Below are positions 27,001 to 36,398 of a stretch of DNA of 64,000 nucleotides, piece after piece; within the stretch, counting starts at the first letter, position 1; the number at the start of each line of letters is the position of its first letter. This stretch comes from Alternaria dauci (taxonomy: Eukaryota; Ascomycota; Dothideomycetes; Pleosporales; Pleosporaceae). Location of the stretch: the NCBI RefSeq assembly GCF_042100115.1, contig NC_091278.1, positions 1,116,001-1,180,000 of the forward strand, read 5' to 3'. Below the pieces are notes generated by a model that was not told the DNA's origin, did not search any database, and was given only the letters and a program-made list of their open reading frames with translations. Both the position numbers and the translations under genes were made by a program.

Positions 27001-27589
27001 TCTTGCAAAGAGAGAGGCGTTTATGCAGCAGCGCGCCCAGGACACAGAAGCTGTGGTGCACGAGATTTACAGCACGCTGTCGACGCTTCTTCCACCACCG
27101 TCGCATCTGCAGAAGCAAATCCAGGAATCACTGCGCAACGTCATGCGCTTGGCGGTCGAACTATCAATTGAAATGCGGACTCAACGCGCAGAGTACATTA
27201 TGCTGCCGCCACTGCAGCCTGAGTACGACACCAATGGCGACCTTGTGGCCAAGGTTACGTTCAACGCCTCCCTGATGAACGAGCGGTCCGGCGAAACGAC
27301 GTCCAACGACGAGCTCGAAGCCCGTGGTGCAGTAGTCAAGGTAGTACTGTTCCCACTAGTAGTCAAGAAGGGCGACGATTTCGGCGAAGGCGAGGATGAG
27401 ATTGTGGTCTGTCCAGCGCAAGTGCTGGTGACAGGAACAAGGAGTAAGAAGGTAGTCAGGGTCATGAGTGGAGCCATGTCGATCAATCGTCCCGACTCAC
27501 GATCAAGTCGCATCAGCCGGGTAACGAGCGTTGCGCCTCCTGAGAGTACCATTATGGACTACGAGCAAGGTGGGAAGAACATGTTCTAG
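1..27589 (+). CDS. lah: Giant leashin (LAH)/involucrin-repeat type Woronin body tether, 5'-partial, three exons
   Basis: Proposed exons are <3-5603, 5681-25813 and 25871-27589, at least 9150 codons. The frame is open to the left edge, so the start lies outside. Both junctions are phase 0, with GTACAT..TATATAG and GTAAGT..TTTACAG signals. Exon 2 has no ATG in frame until 6692, which argues against a separate gene. Order of parts: a basic motif around GFFNFSNNSSSSSDSE (DUF3824-like); Gly/Ala patches; a charged helical stretch (about 1230-2010); an SR/Asp-rich tail of exon 1; a Pro/Ser/Thr/Glu-rich middle with about 25 Lys clusters; then coiled coil and a globular C-terminus. In leashins, from established knowledge, the N-terminus binds the Woronin sorting complex and the C-terminus the septal pore. 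Neurospora splits the locus into lah-1 and lah-2, while other moulds make one chain. Assignment to this family is by architecture and recalled motifs. Confidence 0.72.
1345..1600 (+). repeat. 25-residue charged helical repeat (about 75 bp unit)
   Basis: Units beginning DRLRREQLLRDEEAHREAMA, each followed by RREEE, recur in tandem twice, with a third diverged copy starting DRVRREQQLR. The surrounding stretch (1230-2010) is nearly all Glu/Arg/Gln and should form a long single or coiled helix. Confidence 0.75.
3949..4062 (+). repeat. 27-bp tandem repeat encoding RDPRDIEPS
   Basis: Four consecutive nine-residue units (RDPRDIEPS twice, one more copy, then RNPRDIEPA) lie in the exon 1 disordered region. 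The DNA copies differ at wobble positions (CCTAGGGAC versus CCTAGAGAC). Confidence 0.8.
5604..5680 (+). other. Intron 1 of the giant tether gene (77 bp)
   Basis: The donor GTACAT follows a complete AAG codon and the acceptor is TATATAG. TTGAT about 15 bp before the acceptor can serve as branch point. Removing it skips the exon 1 stop (TAG at 5628-5630) and two stops in the downstream frame (5657, 5678), joining the frames in phase 0. A longer alternative ending at 5753 would not keep the frame. Confidence 0.65.
8440..9320 (+). repeat. FFTDDGKPSFxFP repeats, period about 141-147 bp
   Basis: Six clear copies of the motif FFTDDGKPSF followed by FP or YP begin near 8440, 8588, 8729, 8870, 9014 and 9152. 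A degenerate seventh, LFADDRQPTS, is near 9287. The linkers are Ser/Thr/Glu-rich and variable, so the motif itself looks selected. Confidence 0.85.
10307..10462 (+). repeat. 39-bp tandem minisatellite, four copies, in frame
   Basis: Units start at 10307, 10346, 10385 and 10424 and each encodes AANVPLPDEQPDD; the last ends QLDED. The first three copies are nearly identical DNA, which points to recent slippage expansion. The 39-bp period keeps the reading frame. Confidence 0.92.
25814..25870 (+). other. Intron 2 of the giant tether gene (57 bp)
   Basis: Consensus donor GTAAGT, branch point CTGAC and acceptor TTTACAG. It is phase 0 and joins the residues MAETF to EAWGEAQ, removing the TGA at 25835-25837. 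Confidence 0.9.
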
Positions 27590-28127
27590 ATGAGGGTGTG
27601 ACTGGGTTGCACACGTTTTTTTCTTGTATTGTTTTTGTAGCGTGGGAGGATTCTGTATTGGGCGTTCAGGACGGGAGGCCTTATTGTTTGGCTACTTTGT
27701 AAAGTTTCGTTTGTTTGGGTAGCGACGGGATTTTGATATACTACTACGTGGAACGTATGGATTGGGATTATATATTTAGTTACGACAGTTCAAAGGCTGT
27801 GGATAATGGTTATTTCATACATGTGTACTTTTCCCTTTGCAATGATGACTTGGACAGTGCGGCACTGGTATCACGATGGGCAGAGGCAGTTCCTCGGCTG
27901 TTCGCGCTATCAGGGACGCGTTAGCCTAGTTTTGGCTGACCCCGCTCCACCAGGCAGGCGTGGCACAGCACCAAGACGGAGCAAGAGAATCACTGACGGA
28001 CCGTTTAAAGGGAGATGACGCGCGACATGTGAAGCTCCTCTGTCTGCTGCTAGTTGCAGCTTATACGCGCTACCGTCCCTACTGTTCCACGCACCCAACA
28101 GCAACAACAACTTTCTCTATCGTCGCC
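27590..28127. other. Intergenic region between the giant gene and the SDR gene
   Basis: Short T-rich stretches just after 27590 suit the 3' end of the giant gene. The remainder would hold the promoter and leader of the dehydrogenase. I see no gene, repeat or RNA here. Confidence 0.5.
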
Positions 28128-29367
28128 ATGCCAATTCGAAGTGACTGGAGCCTCGCGCGTGAAGGTACGCGCTTATAGCCGGTGCCTCCCATTCTTAAAG
28201 GCCACTACTAACAGGAGCACGCAGGCGTGACTGGCGATACCATCAGTCGCCTCATCCGATACACTGCCTTCAATCCCGCTCTCACCCTTCCCCTCGTCCT
28301 CCTCGCGCGCTACACCCAGCAAGGCAACCTCCTCGCCCAAGACCATGCCACAGTCTTCAAGGGCCTGAAGACACTGCTTGGTCTGGGTGCGGTCAGTACT
28401 GTCAATGCATGGCTAAACAGTCGAGTGACCAACAACTGGACCAGCGACGAATATGATTGGACTCGCGAGGTTGTCGTGGTGACGGGAGGCAGTGATGGCA
28501 TTGGCAAGATTGTAGTACAGCTACTGGCCGAAAAGGGAATCAAGGTCGCAGTCCTCGACGTTCAGGACTTGACATATGAAGGTACGTCTCTTCCCCTCGA
28601 GTCTGTCAGACCAGACACATGAAAAGAGATGCTCACACCACCCACCAGCACCACCGTCCGTCCGCTTCTTCAAATGCGACCTCAGCTCCCCCGAAGCCAT
28701 CGCCTCGGCCGCCTCCTCTATCCGCTCCACACTAGGAAACCCCACGGTTCTCATCAACAACGCAGGTGTCGCACGCGGCAAGACGATCCTCGAGTCGACC
28801 GAGAAGGACATCAACCTGACCTTCAAGGTCAACGCGTTCAGCCACTACTACCTCGCCCATCAATTCCTTCCCACCATGATTGCCAACAACCACGGCATGA
28901 TTGTCACCGTCGCCTCTGTCGCCGGCTACCTGTCCGCTCCCTCAATGGTCGACTACGCCTCGTCCAAGGCCGCCGCACTCTCCTTCCACGAGGGTCTCGC
29001 CGCCGAGCTCACCGCTCGCTACAACGCACCCAAGGTCAGGACGGTGCTCATGGCACAAAACTATACACGCACCGCCCTGTTTGAAGGCTTCCACTCACGC
29101 GGCTTCTTGTATCCTGAGACGGTTGCTGAGAGCATTGTCAAGGCCGTGCTCAGTTGCAAGAGTCAGCATATCTTGCTGCCAGAGACTGCGTGGTTCTTGC
29201 TGCCGAGGATAAGGAGCTGGCCGTTGTGGATGCAGTATGGTCTTAGGAAGAGGCTGGGTAAGCTTATGCAGGGTTGGAGAGGCAGGCAGGTTGTGCAGCC
29301 TAGTTTGGCTGGAGAGGAGAGTGAGAAGAGGGTTGAGGACAGCACTGTGCTTGTTGATGCTGAGTAG
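28128..29367 (+). CDS. Membrane-anchored short-chain dehydrogenase/reductase
   Basis: Exons 28128-28164, 28225-28581 and 28649-29367 encode 370 residues. The introns have CTAAC/CTCAC branch points and GTACGC/GTACGT donors. The N-terminus has hydrophobic segments (around PALTLPLVLLARY and LKTLLGLGAVS), suggesting lipid-droplet or ER attachment as in RDH10/17beta-HSD11-like SDRs. The Rossmann motif TGGSDGIG, the structural NNAG, an active-site Ser (VASVAGY) and YASSK are all present, so the enzyme looks intact. Family members oxidise or reduce alcohol and ketone groups of lipids or retinoid- and steroid-like compounds with NAD(P)(H). The substrate is not predictable. The position after YASSK reads AQNYTRT instead of the usual PG..T. 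Confidence 0.9.
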
Positions 29368-29729
29368 TTTGGGTATGATGGGTGCAGTGATTTGTGGCCT
29401 CGATAGTAATTTACATTTCTTCTAAAGTAGTCTTGTAGATACCGGATGCTAATACTTTGACTTGTCACATAATTTTGGCGTTCATTTTGTATGCTCATGA
29501 ACAGTCTCACTAATCTACAACAATGTATATAGGTCGATTTTCGTAACATGGTTGGTGTAATGAACGAACGTCTCATACCGTGCTGTGAGCTGGATTGAGT
29601 TGTTTTGAATGACGTAAGCTTATAGGTTGTGCATCCGTCAACATCCTCATAACGCAAGCACGATACCTTCGGAACTATTCTCACTTCCTACCTCGCTGTG
29701 TTCAAGCTTCATAGGGTATCTCGTCAAGT
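29368..29729. other. Intergenic region, SDR 3' end to hydrolase start
   Basis: AT-rich sequence holding the SDR 3' untranslated region and the hydrolase promoter. No other coding or RNA feature was seen. Confidence 0.5.
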
Positions 29730-30971
29730 ATGGCGCATCTCACACGCGAAGAAGTCCTCAAGTCCGGCGAAGTATCCGAGGTGTACAGAAAGGTAGTACA
29801 GTTCCACATTTTGTCCCGAGACGCTTCGCCGCCATCTCCAATGACTCTGTTCCAAAACAGAAACGACAATCACAAGTCGTCATCTCACCAGACTCACAGG
29901 CTTTCGAGTCCCGCCCTGTAGACATCACCGGCGACGACTTTTTCGCCAGCCGCGCATCCCGCGCAGAGCACCTCTCGCGCCTACGCCATTTGTACCCGAT
30001 TCCCGGCCCCATCCCAGATCTTGTCAAAGAAAGTTTACATGATGTACCGACTCGAGATGGTGCGTCTATCCGCGTCAAAGTGTATCAGCCTGTTGCCGGT
30101 CCGCCGGAAGATGGAAGTCCGCTCATCATGATGTACCATGAAGGAGGCTGGAGTATGGGCGACTTGACAGATGAAGATTTGAACTGTAGGATGTTTGCTA
30201 GAGACTTGGGGGCTGTTTGTGTGAATGTTGAGTACCGGTAAGAACACACACATACCCACACACATATATATACATCTCTTTTCATTCTACCCACTTCTTC
30301 ACACCATTCATTCCTTGCCCAACAAAAAACTCACACGCTCACCCATTCCCTCCAGCCTAGCACCCGAGCATAAATTCCCCATCGGCGTACACGACTGCTA
30401 CGACGCCCTTCTCTGGAGCCTAAAGCACAGCACCACCACCCTCGCCGCAACACCCTCACGCGGTCTCCTCGTCGGCGGCGCATCAGCAGGCGGCAACATC
30501 GCCGCCGTCCTCGCTCTCCTCGCGCGAGACAAAAAACTCGATCCGCCAATCACAGGCCAGTATCTCTGCGTTCCTGCACTGCTCCCTGATACAAATGTGC
30601 CTGCACATCTACGTCCGCTGTACCAATCTCGCACGCAGAGTGTGAATGATCCGGTCTTGAAAGGTGTTGCGCCGGGTGCGATTGAGCAGATTTATGCGCC
30701 GGAGCGTGATTCTCCGTTGTGGGATCCGTTTAATCACCCCGACGGGCATAAGGGTGTGGCGAAAGCGTTTTTCCAGGTTGGCGGTCTGGATCCGTTGAGG
30801 GATGAAGCGGTGCTCTATGATAGAGTTTTGAGGGAGAGTGGAGTGCTGACGAGATTTGAATTGTATGCTGGCTATGGACACATGTTCTGGACAAATTATC
30901 CGGAGCTGGCAGAGAGCGACAAGTTTGTTCAAGACACGCTGAATGGTGTAAAGTGGTTGTTGGAGAAATGA
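29730..30971 (+). CDS. Alpha/beta hydrolase fold-3 (HSL-type) esterase
   Basis: Proposed exons 29730-29792, 29861-30237 and 30356-30971 give 351 residues. The second intron (GTAAGA..CTCCAG) joins EYR to LAPEHKFP and is secure. The first (donor 29793, acceptor AACAG at 29860) is needed to reconcile the frame of the ATG with exon 2; its donor could instead be at 29781. Oxyanion motif HEGGW (an HGGGW variant), nucleophile elbow GGASAGGN, acid in GGLDPLRDE and His in YGHMFW complete the catalytic triad. The family hydrolyses short-chain esters or lactones; no signal peptide is seen, so it is probably intracellular. It lies tandem to the SDR, but no shared pathway can be shown. Confidence 0.85.
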
Positions 30972-31790
30972 AATGGAATCCTAGGTTTCGTCATACAAAG
31001 ATTACAGCAAACTGGGAACGCACATAATCAAGGTAACCTGGCTCGTTTTTTTTTCATGATTGGTGAACCTCTGTTTAGCGATACCGCCCGTTCCCCCTGG
31101 CATCGCCCCACTGGTACCCATTTCTCCAGCTCCATTGTCCTCTCCTCTCGTTCCAGTATCCCTGCATCCCTGGTGGATTGGCCATGTGCCTCCACTGTCC
31201 CCAGTTGAAGTGTCCGTCGGGTACTTGAGCCAGGTTGTCGGCTGTAATACGATCTGGACGGCGGTAGTCAGCCCAGCGGACGCGTCTGCCTGTCATTATA
31301 GGGTTTTGGTGAGCACACAGATAGGGGTTGGTTTAGCGGGACAATCGATTCGTTAGTCGATTTGTATTCGCTGTATGGTAAGAGTAATGCGAGGAGAAAT
31401 GCTGAATAGAGAAGCAGAGGAGGAAGACATGAGCAGGAGGATTGAGTGGACGTTGGCGTGAAATGCAGATTTGAAGTATTTGTTGCGTGTCTCCAGTCAC
31501 GAAGATGGCAAGCTGCTGATGTGTAAAGTGCTGTTCAGAATTCACTATCATGACAATGCGAGACTGCCGGCGACAGACTCAGTAACACCACTCATATAGT
31601 GCATCGTCTCAAAGCGCCCATTGAATGAAAAGGTTGTATCGGGTGCGGAAATACACTGTGGGTATAGAACCATGCTAATGCCGACCGTGAACCAGTAAGA
31701 AAGCCACTGTTGTCGAAAACGTCGAATAAACATGTAGGTAGTACATGTGGCAGAATGGTTGAAAAGCGCTCATTTAGAAGTAGACCTATT
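30972..31790. other. Intergenic region, hydrolase 3' end to DLIC 3' end
   Basis: Convergent 3' regions of the hydrolase and the dynein gene. It contains a Trp-rich short minus-strand ORF (31075-31296), listed separately. Nothing else is recognisable. Confidence 0.4.
31075..31296 (-). CDS. Short Trp/Arg/Gly-rich hypothetical ORF
   Basis: An ATG-started frame of 73 codons with about seven tryptophans (FNWGQW, QWSW, QWGD) and many Arg/Gly. Just upstream of and within the start, CCCTATAATGACAG resembles an acceptor, so it may be the last exon of a larger small gene. A hydrophobic stretch lies upstream on the same strand (about 31370-31430) in another frame, but I could not join it convincingly. 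It may be a chance ORF. Confidence 0.25.
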   Translation of the reverse strand: MTGRRVRWADYRRPDRITADNLAQVPDGHFNWGQWRHMANPPGMQGYWNERRGQWSWRNGYQWGDARGNGRYR

Positions 31791-33527
31791 CTATGATCCC
31801 CTTGGACTATTTGAAGGCGCCTTGTTGACCAAGCTTGAGAAGAAGGACCTCAACTTCTCGTTGTCGTTGATGTTGGTATCCTGTGTTTTGGGGGGTGGTG
31901 TCTCGGGTTCGTCTAATCGGTTGGCTTGCCGGTCCTACTGAAGTCAGTATATCTATAGATAGCATGCAGAGTCCACACGCACCTGTAGCCTCTTCACCAT
32001 CTCATCGGCATTGACCTGAATACCACCCATGTTGAACTGTACAGGTCCGATATGCTCTTCGACAACTCCTGATGCATCGTCGGTCCAGGTTCTGGAAGCC
32101 GAGGGGTCTTGTTCTTTACGCGCAGCTTTGATGGCAGCTTCGTTCTCATCTTCCCGCCGCAGATGTTCAAGAATGTTGACTTGGTCAGCAAGGAAGGCTT
32201 GCGGATCTTTGCTAGACACCTCGAGCCCATCGGTTTGTTTCGATAAGCTGGAAAGTGCGTAATCTGACTCTGGGTTGCGGATCGTCTCCTCGTAGATGGA
32301 TGTCGCTGACGGGCCACTCTCCTCCTCCTCTTCTGGAACCTGTGTGTCTTCGCCATTGGGCTGTGCTTCTCCGTCGACGGGTGTAGACACCTGGCCGTTG
32401 GTTGGGCGCATATGCTTGGGTATGTCAATGTCCACACTCCATTTCTCGCTAATGCCTTCAACATCGAAGCCTTCTCGTAGAATACGAATCTTGGCCCACG
32501 AATCCCAGTTGGGCGGAACCAATACTCGGTCACGATCTGTCACGTTGTGCCTGAGCTGCTCTTGCTTGAGCAGAGACTTGATGCCGAGGGTGGAGTGGAT
32601 AAGTGTTTGCAAGGACCCCGGTGCTGTAGGCATGGTGTAGACCAAGCTTGAGCCGTGCTTGAGAAGGATGGTGCGCATGTACTGTAGTATAAAGTCGAAT
32701 TCCTCCTCTTTCCAGCCCCGCTCCTTCTCAAGCGTCTCAATCTTGTCGGCGTTCTGACACACTACGCACAACGGTATGCCGAGCGGCTCATCCCACTCTC
32801 CCGGCCCAAGTGGTATCTTTACATTCTCCAAGCTGCTGCCTTCGGACGGCAGGTTGCGTCCCTTGTCTTGCAGTGTCTGGATATTCTCCTCCAGGACGAC
32901 CTTTGAGTTGTCGTCGAGGGAGACGATGAGCGACCGCAGCACTCTGATCCAGTCGCGGAGTTGCCGTATCCACAGCCACGGGTGATTCCAGTCTAGGAGG
33001 ATGACGATAAGCATGTGAGGCAGGGTTCGCGGGTTGAGGTAGGGCTTGATAAGGGGCGTGAAGGAGGGCGAGGGGTTAGCAAGGAGGTAGAGCGAAAGCC
33101 GGGCAAGTGTGTCTGGCTTTGTTAGCGACTGGGGGTTCTACCGTCGGCGACAGTACACACCCTCGTGATCGGTATCCAGCACATCTTGGTACGTGTAGCC
33201 CAGGGCGAATTGGTTGGCAATTGGCGGCTTCCGGCCCCGGTCTGGCGGTCTCCGGTTGTTTGCCGAGTCTGTCGACACCGACTCGAGGAACTCGCGCTGT
33301 GTTTCTGGGGTTCCGCCTGGGGTTGAGCGTTAGCTGGGTCCCCTATTCTGCCTGTTGTGGCCCTCACCCAGTACCAGCAGACTCTTTTCCGGCAGCCGCT
33401 TCCCGCTCGAGATGTTGTCGAGCATGGGCTTCCATATCTCCTCCTTGTCCGTGTCTCTGCTGCCCGGGCGGTCGTGGCTGCCGGGGACGCGTGTGGGGAA
33501 GTTGGAGGTCCGACGCGCGCTCGCCAT
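31791..33527 (-). CDS. Cytoplasmic dynein 1 light intermediate chain
   Basis: Exons in gene order are 33527-33368, 33316-33161, 33112-31983 and 31934-31791, giving 529 residues. The introns are 48-51 bp with CTAAC/CTGAC branch points. The ATG at 33527 gives MASARRTSNFP. The N-terminal GTPase-like Ras fold starts at LLVLGGTPETQRE, a P-loop without the Lys-Ser/Thr. Conserved parts include LIVILLDWNHPWLWIRQL, LCVVCQNADKIE and YTMPTAPGS. A long acidic/disordered tail ends in NEKLRSFFSSLVNKAPSNSP, the helix that binds cargo adaptors in DLICs. In the last intron TAG serves as acceptor; using the CAG three bases earlier would create an immediate stop. The protein links the dynein heavy chain to adaptors for retrograde transport in hyphae. 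Confidence 0.93.
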
Positions 33528-33983
33528 TGCGGAGGTGGTGCGGAGCTTCGTCGCCGGTGACACGAGGCGTCGTCGACTAGGCGATGGTGTGCGGGTGATG
33601 TTGACAGGATATGCGACCGAGGGGGAGAGGCGAGTGCGGCACAGAGTGAATGTCTAGTGGGGTTGCGGTGTGCTTGTTTGGCCGCATTGCTCGCTGGTAC
33701 CTTTTCTGCAGGGATGCTGCTGCTGCTGTTGGCGGCCAAGCCCGAGCTTCAAAAGTTCCAGCGGACCTCTGCTACCTCCGCGCACACCAGAACAAGTCTG
33801 GGGATACATGGCCAGCACCATATTCGACATGATGACCGCATAAAAGACGTTATCCAAGACCCGCGATGCACATGTGATTCGCCTACTCAACACTAGTCGA
33901 CTAGAGACCTACACTCAACCCGCCCTCCAAACGCGCCTTCCTTACCTCTCCCACGCTACCACGCCGCCTACACTGCGTCCACC
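33528..33983. promoter_or_regulatory. Shared divergent promoter, DLIC and Ist3
   Basis: The DLIC start (33527, minus) and the Ist3 start (33984, plus) are 456 bp apart head to head. The region must therefore hold both promoters and leaders. C-rich pyrimidine tracts lie just before 33984 (around 33901-33960). I see no clear TATA box. Confidence 0.5.
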
Positions 33984-34979
33984 ATGAATTCCGTGCGCGC
34001 CATCCAGCAGCTCAACAAGCGCGAACTCGAGGCAGGCATCAATCCGGAAGGCTCGTGGCATACCGACTACCGCGACACGGCCTTTATCTACATTGGCGGC
34101 CTGCCCTTTGAACTTTCAGAAGGTGACATCATCACCATATTTTCGCAGTACGGCGAGCCGGTATGGATCAAGCTGGCGCGCGACAAGGAGACGGGAAAGT
34201 CACGGGGTTTTGCATGGATCAAGTACGAAGACCAGAGGAGTTGCGACTTGGCCGTGGACAATCTAGGTGGAGCGAGTATTATGGACCGCATCATCAGGGT
34301 AGATCATGCGCGATACAAACCCAAGGACGATGAAGACATGAGGGACAACACTATGGGAGAGCTTGACCTCGACCCGGGTCACGAGTCGGATGGTGGCAGA
34401 AGGAAGCGCAGGAAGACAGAGAGCGAGAGCGACTCGGACGACGACGACCGGCCACTGCTACCGGAAGAGATCGAACTAGGGCGCCTGTTGGAGAAGTTAG
34501 ACGAAGAGGACCCCATGCGAGATTCTATGATCAAGCGCCAGCAAGAGAAAGTAGACGATGCGCTCAAAAAGCTGAAGAAGCAGAAGCGTAAAGAAAAGGA
34601 GAGGGCAAAGCGCAAGGACAAGCATAGCCGGAGAGATAGATCCAGGGACCGGGACCATGATAAGGACAGGAGACGCATCAAGGATGCCGAGAAAGACGAT
34701 GAGCGTGATAGGCGCTCACGGCGCAGGAGTAAGAGTCGAGACAAAAGTCCGCACGACGACCGCCGACATCGCAAGTTGAAGCTACGCGACGACTCGGAGG
34801 ACAAAGAGCGTCGCCATCGATCAGAACGAACTCGGGATCGAAGCGAGGATTCTAGAGACAGACGCGATCGACATCGGAGGCGCGAGCGAAAAGGCTCAGA
34901 TTCGGATGGCGAAGACACAGGGCGCTCTCGAAGGAAACCATCGCGCTCACCACTGCCGTATCGGGCTCGTTCTCCTTGA
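33984..34979 (+). CDS. ist3: RES-complex U2 snRNP splicing factor Ist3/Snu17 (RBMX2)
   Basis: Intronless, 331 residues. It opens with MNSVRAIQQLNKRELE, typical of the family, followed by one RRM (about residues 34-112) with RNP2 IYIGGLPF and RNP1 KSRGFAWIKY. Then come DHARYKPKDDED, an acidic patch, the DPMRDSMIKRQQEKVDDALKK helix and a long RS/RD/KE-rich tail. The yeast core is only about 150 residues; extended charged tails are usual in filamentous fungi and animals. The RES complex (Ist3, Bud13, Pml1) stabilises the activated spliceosome and promotes splicing and nuclear retention of pre-mRNA. Confidence 0.93.
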   Translation: MNSVRAIQQLNKRELEAGINPEGSWHTDYRDTAFIYIGGLPFELSEGDIITIFSQYGEPVWIKLARDKETGKSRGFAWIKYEDQRSCDLAVDNLGGASIMDRIIRVDHARYKPKDDEDMRDNTMGELDLDPGHESDGGRRKRRKTESESDSDDDDRPLLPEEIELGRLLEKLDEEDPMRDSMIKRQQEKVDDALKKLKKQKRKEKERAKRKDKHSRRDRSRDRDHDKDRRRIKDAEKDDERDRRSRRRSKSRDKSPHDDRRHRKLKLRDDSEDKERRHRSERTRDRSEDSRDRRDRHRRRERKGSDSDGEDTGRSRRKPSRSPLPYRARSP

Positions 34980-35349
34980 TTTGTATAGGCCTGTTGTGTA
35001 CAGCTACGAAGAGAAGAATCCGACCCTTACCTACAGTACAATTCATCAAGATACTCAGGCCATAATTCCAAAGTTCACTTTCACAACTCCATCCTTTCCT
35101 ACCACCCCAACGCCCTTGTGAAAACTCCCTATAAATATTCGAGTCGTCCGAGCCGGGAAACGCTATTTACAAAGTAGCCTGGTATAGATACTCGATTTCC
35201 AGCTTCCACGGTCCAACCGGCCGGCCATGCAGTTCCCATGTTTCTCTCTACGCCTACCGTTCCTCTGCCGGCAGCTCCCAAGCCGACTGGTTCTGGTTCG
35301 ACAGCTCTACATGGGGCTCGTCGGCTGGCAGTTCGAGCCTCACCTTGGT
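34980..35349. other. Intergenic region, convergent 3' ends
   Basis: Lies between the ends of Ist3 (plus) and the Cys-rich membrane protein (minus). No coding or repeat structure is recognised. Confidence 0.45.
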
Positions 35350-36123
35350 TTAGTCCTCAGATACGGGGACTGGAGACTCGATCGGGTGGGGGTTACGTCG
35401 TTTGAGGTGCCTGATAAACAACAGTACTACTACACTCACTAAACATCCTCCCAACGCCCCACCAATTCCTGCACCAATCGTGGTTGATTTGTTGTTTCTA
35501 TTCTCTTGAGAGACGGCCGGGGCACCAGCTGTTGGGTCAAGTGAACTCTGGGTTGCGGACTCGATGCGCGATGGAGTTGACGTAAGCGTTGTCGACGCCA
35601 CGCCCGAACCAGTGAGCGAGGGCGACGATATAGACAAGGACGATGTCACGCTAACAACGCCTGTATAAGGTCCCAGAGTAGCGCTGGCCAGCGTGAACAC
35701 CACCGTCTCCGTGCTGCAGCACCGTTGTGCCTCCCTCGTCGACTCACAGCAGTACTCGGCCTCGGTGCCATATCCAAACTGATTGCATTGCCAAATCTGC
35801 ACGTTACCAGCCCGAAAGTCGTACGCACTGGAATTGGTTGGCGTGTCGTGATTGAGCTGGCAGTATGGAGGACAGAGTGGACTGGCCCATGATCTATCTG
35901 TACAGGCGCTCCGTAAATAACGTATGCCAGTGTCGTGGGTCGCGTCCCTAGCGCAAAGTCCACTTGTGAGGCAGGCAGAACGCGATGCGCAACAGGGAGT
36001 GACGGGCGCGTCGGGGTCGCATGGGACGTCTGTGCTGGTGTCGCCGTTGGGGTAGTAACAGATGCTGGCTGTCTGGGACAGACGGATCAACAAAGCAACG
36101 AGAAACAGAATGTGAAGACGCAT
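35350..36123 (-). CDS. Cys-rich type I membrane protein, Mid2/WSC-like architecture
   Basis: Single exon. I place the start at 36123 (MRLHILFLVALLIRL), giving 257 residues with a clear signal peptide; the upstream in-frame extension lacks signal character. The ectodomain (about residues 20-140) has roughly 16 cysteines, including paired CC (TPCCAS, EYCCES, QRCCST). A Ser/Thr-rich stalk likely to be O-glycosylated and one TM helix (GAGIGGALGGCLVSVVVLLF) follow, then a short basic tail (RHLKRRNP). This architecture is common in fungal surface proteins and wall sensors. No ligand or pathway can be assigned. Confidence 0.82.
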   Translation of the reverse strand: MRLHILFLVALLIRLSQTASICYYPNGDTSTDVPCDPDAPVTPCCASRSACLTSGLCARDATHDTGIRYLRSACTDRSWASPLCPPYCQLNHDTPTNSSAYDFRAGNVQIWQCNQFGYGTEAEYCCESTREAQRCCSTETVVFTLASATLGPYTGVVSVTSSLSISSPSLTGSGVASTTLTSTPSRIESATQSSLDPTAGAPAVSQENRNNKSTTIGAGIGGALGGCLVSVVVLLFIRHLKRRNPHPIESPVPVSED

Positions 36124-36398
36124 GGTAATTATGTTGGCTAGGAGTGAAAGAAGGAGACGATTGTAACGTGCAGCGGATACCGGTTGTGCTGTCATGGCCC
36201 CCAAAATGGCAATGTTGCACTGCGTGTTCGGGACGTTACGACTACGGCGCGGTTACACTGCCACAACTAGAGAAGTGAGAAGAACTGACGAGGCATACAA
36301 AGGGGGCCATATCCGATCCAATGTCGGCTTGTTGACCTGCTGTATTCATCAGGGTATATATATACACAAACGCCACCCTTCCTTCACTTCCCGTCATC

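Noticed and set aside
31746..31800. tRNA-like string GGCAGAATGGTTGAAAAGCG
   Set aside because: No T-loop or acceptor pairing; the segment lies next to the DLIC 3' end.
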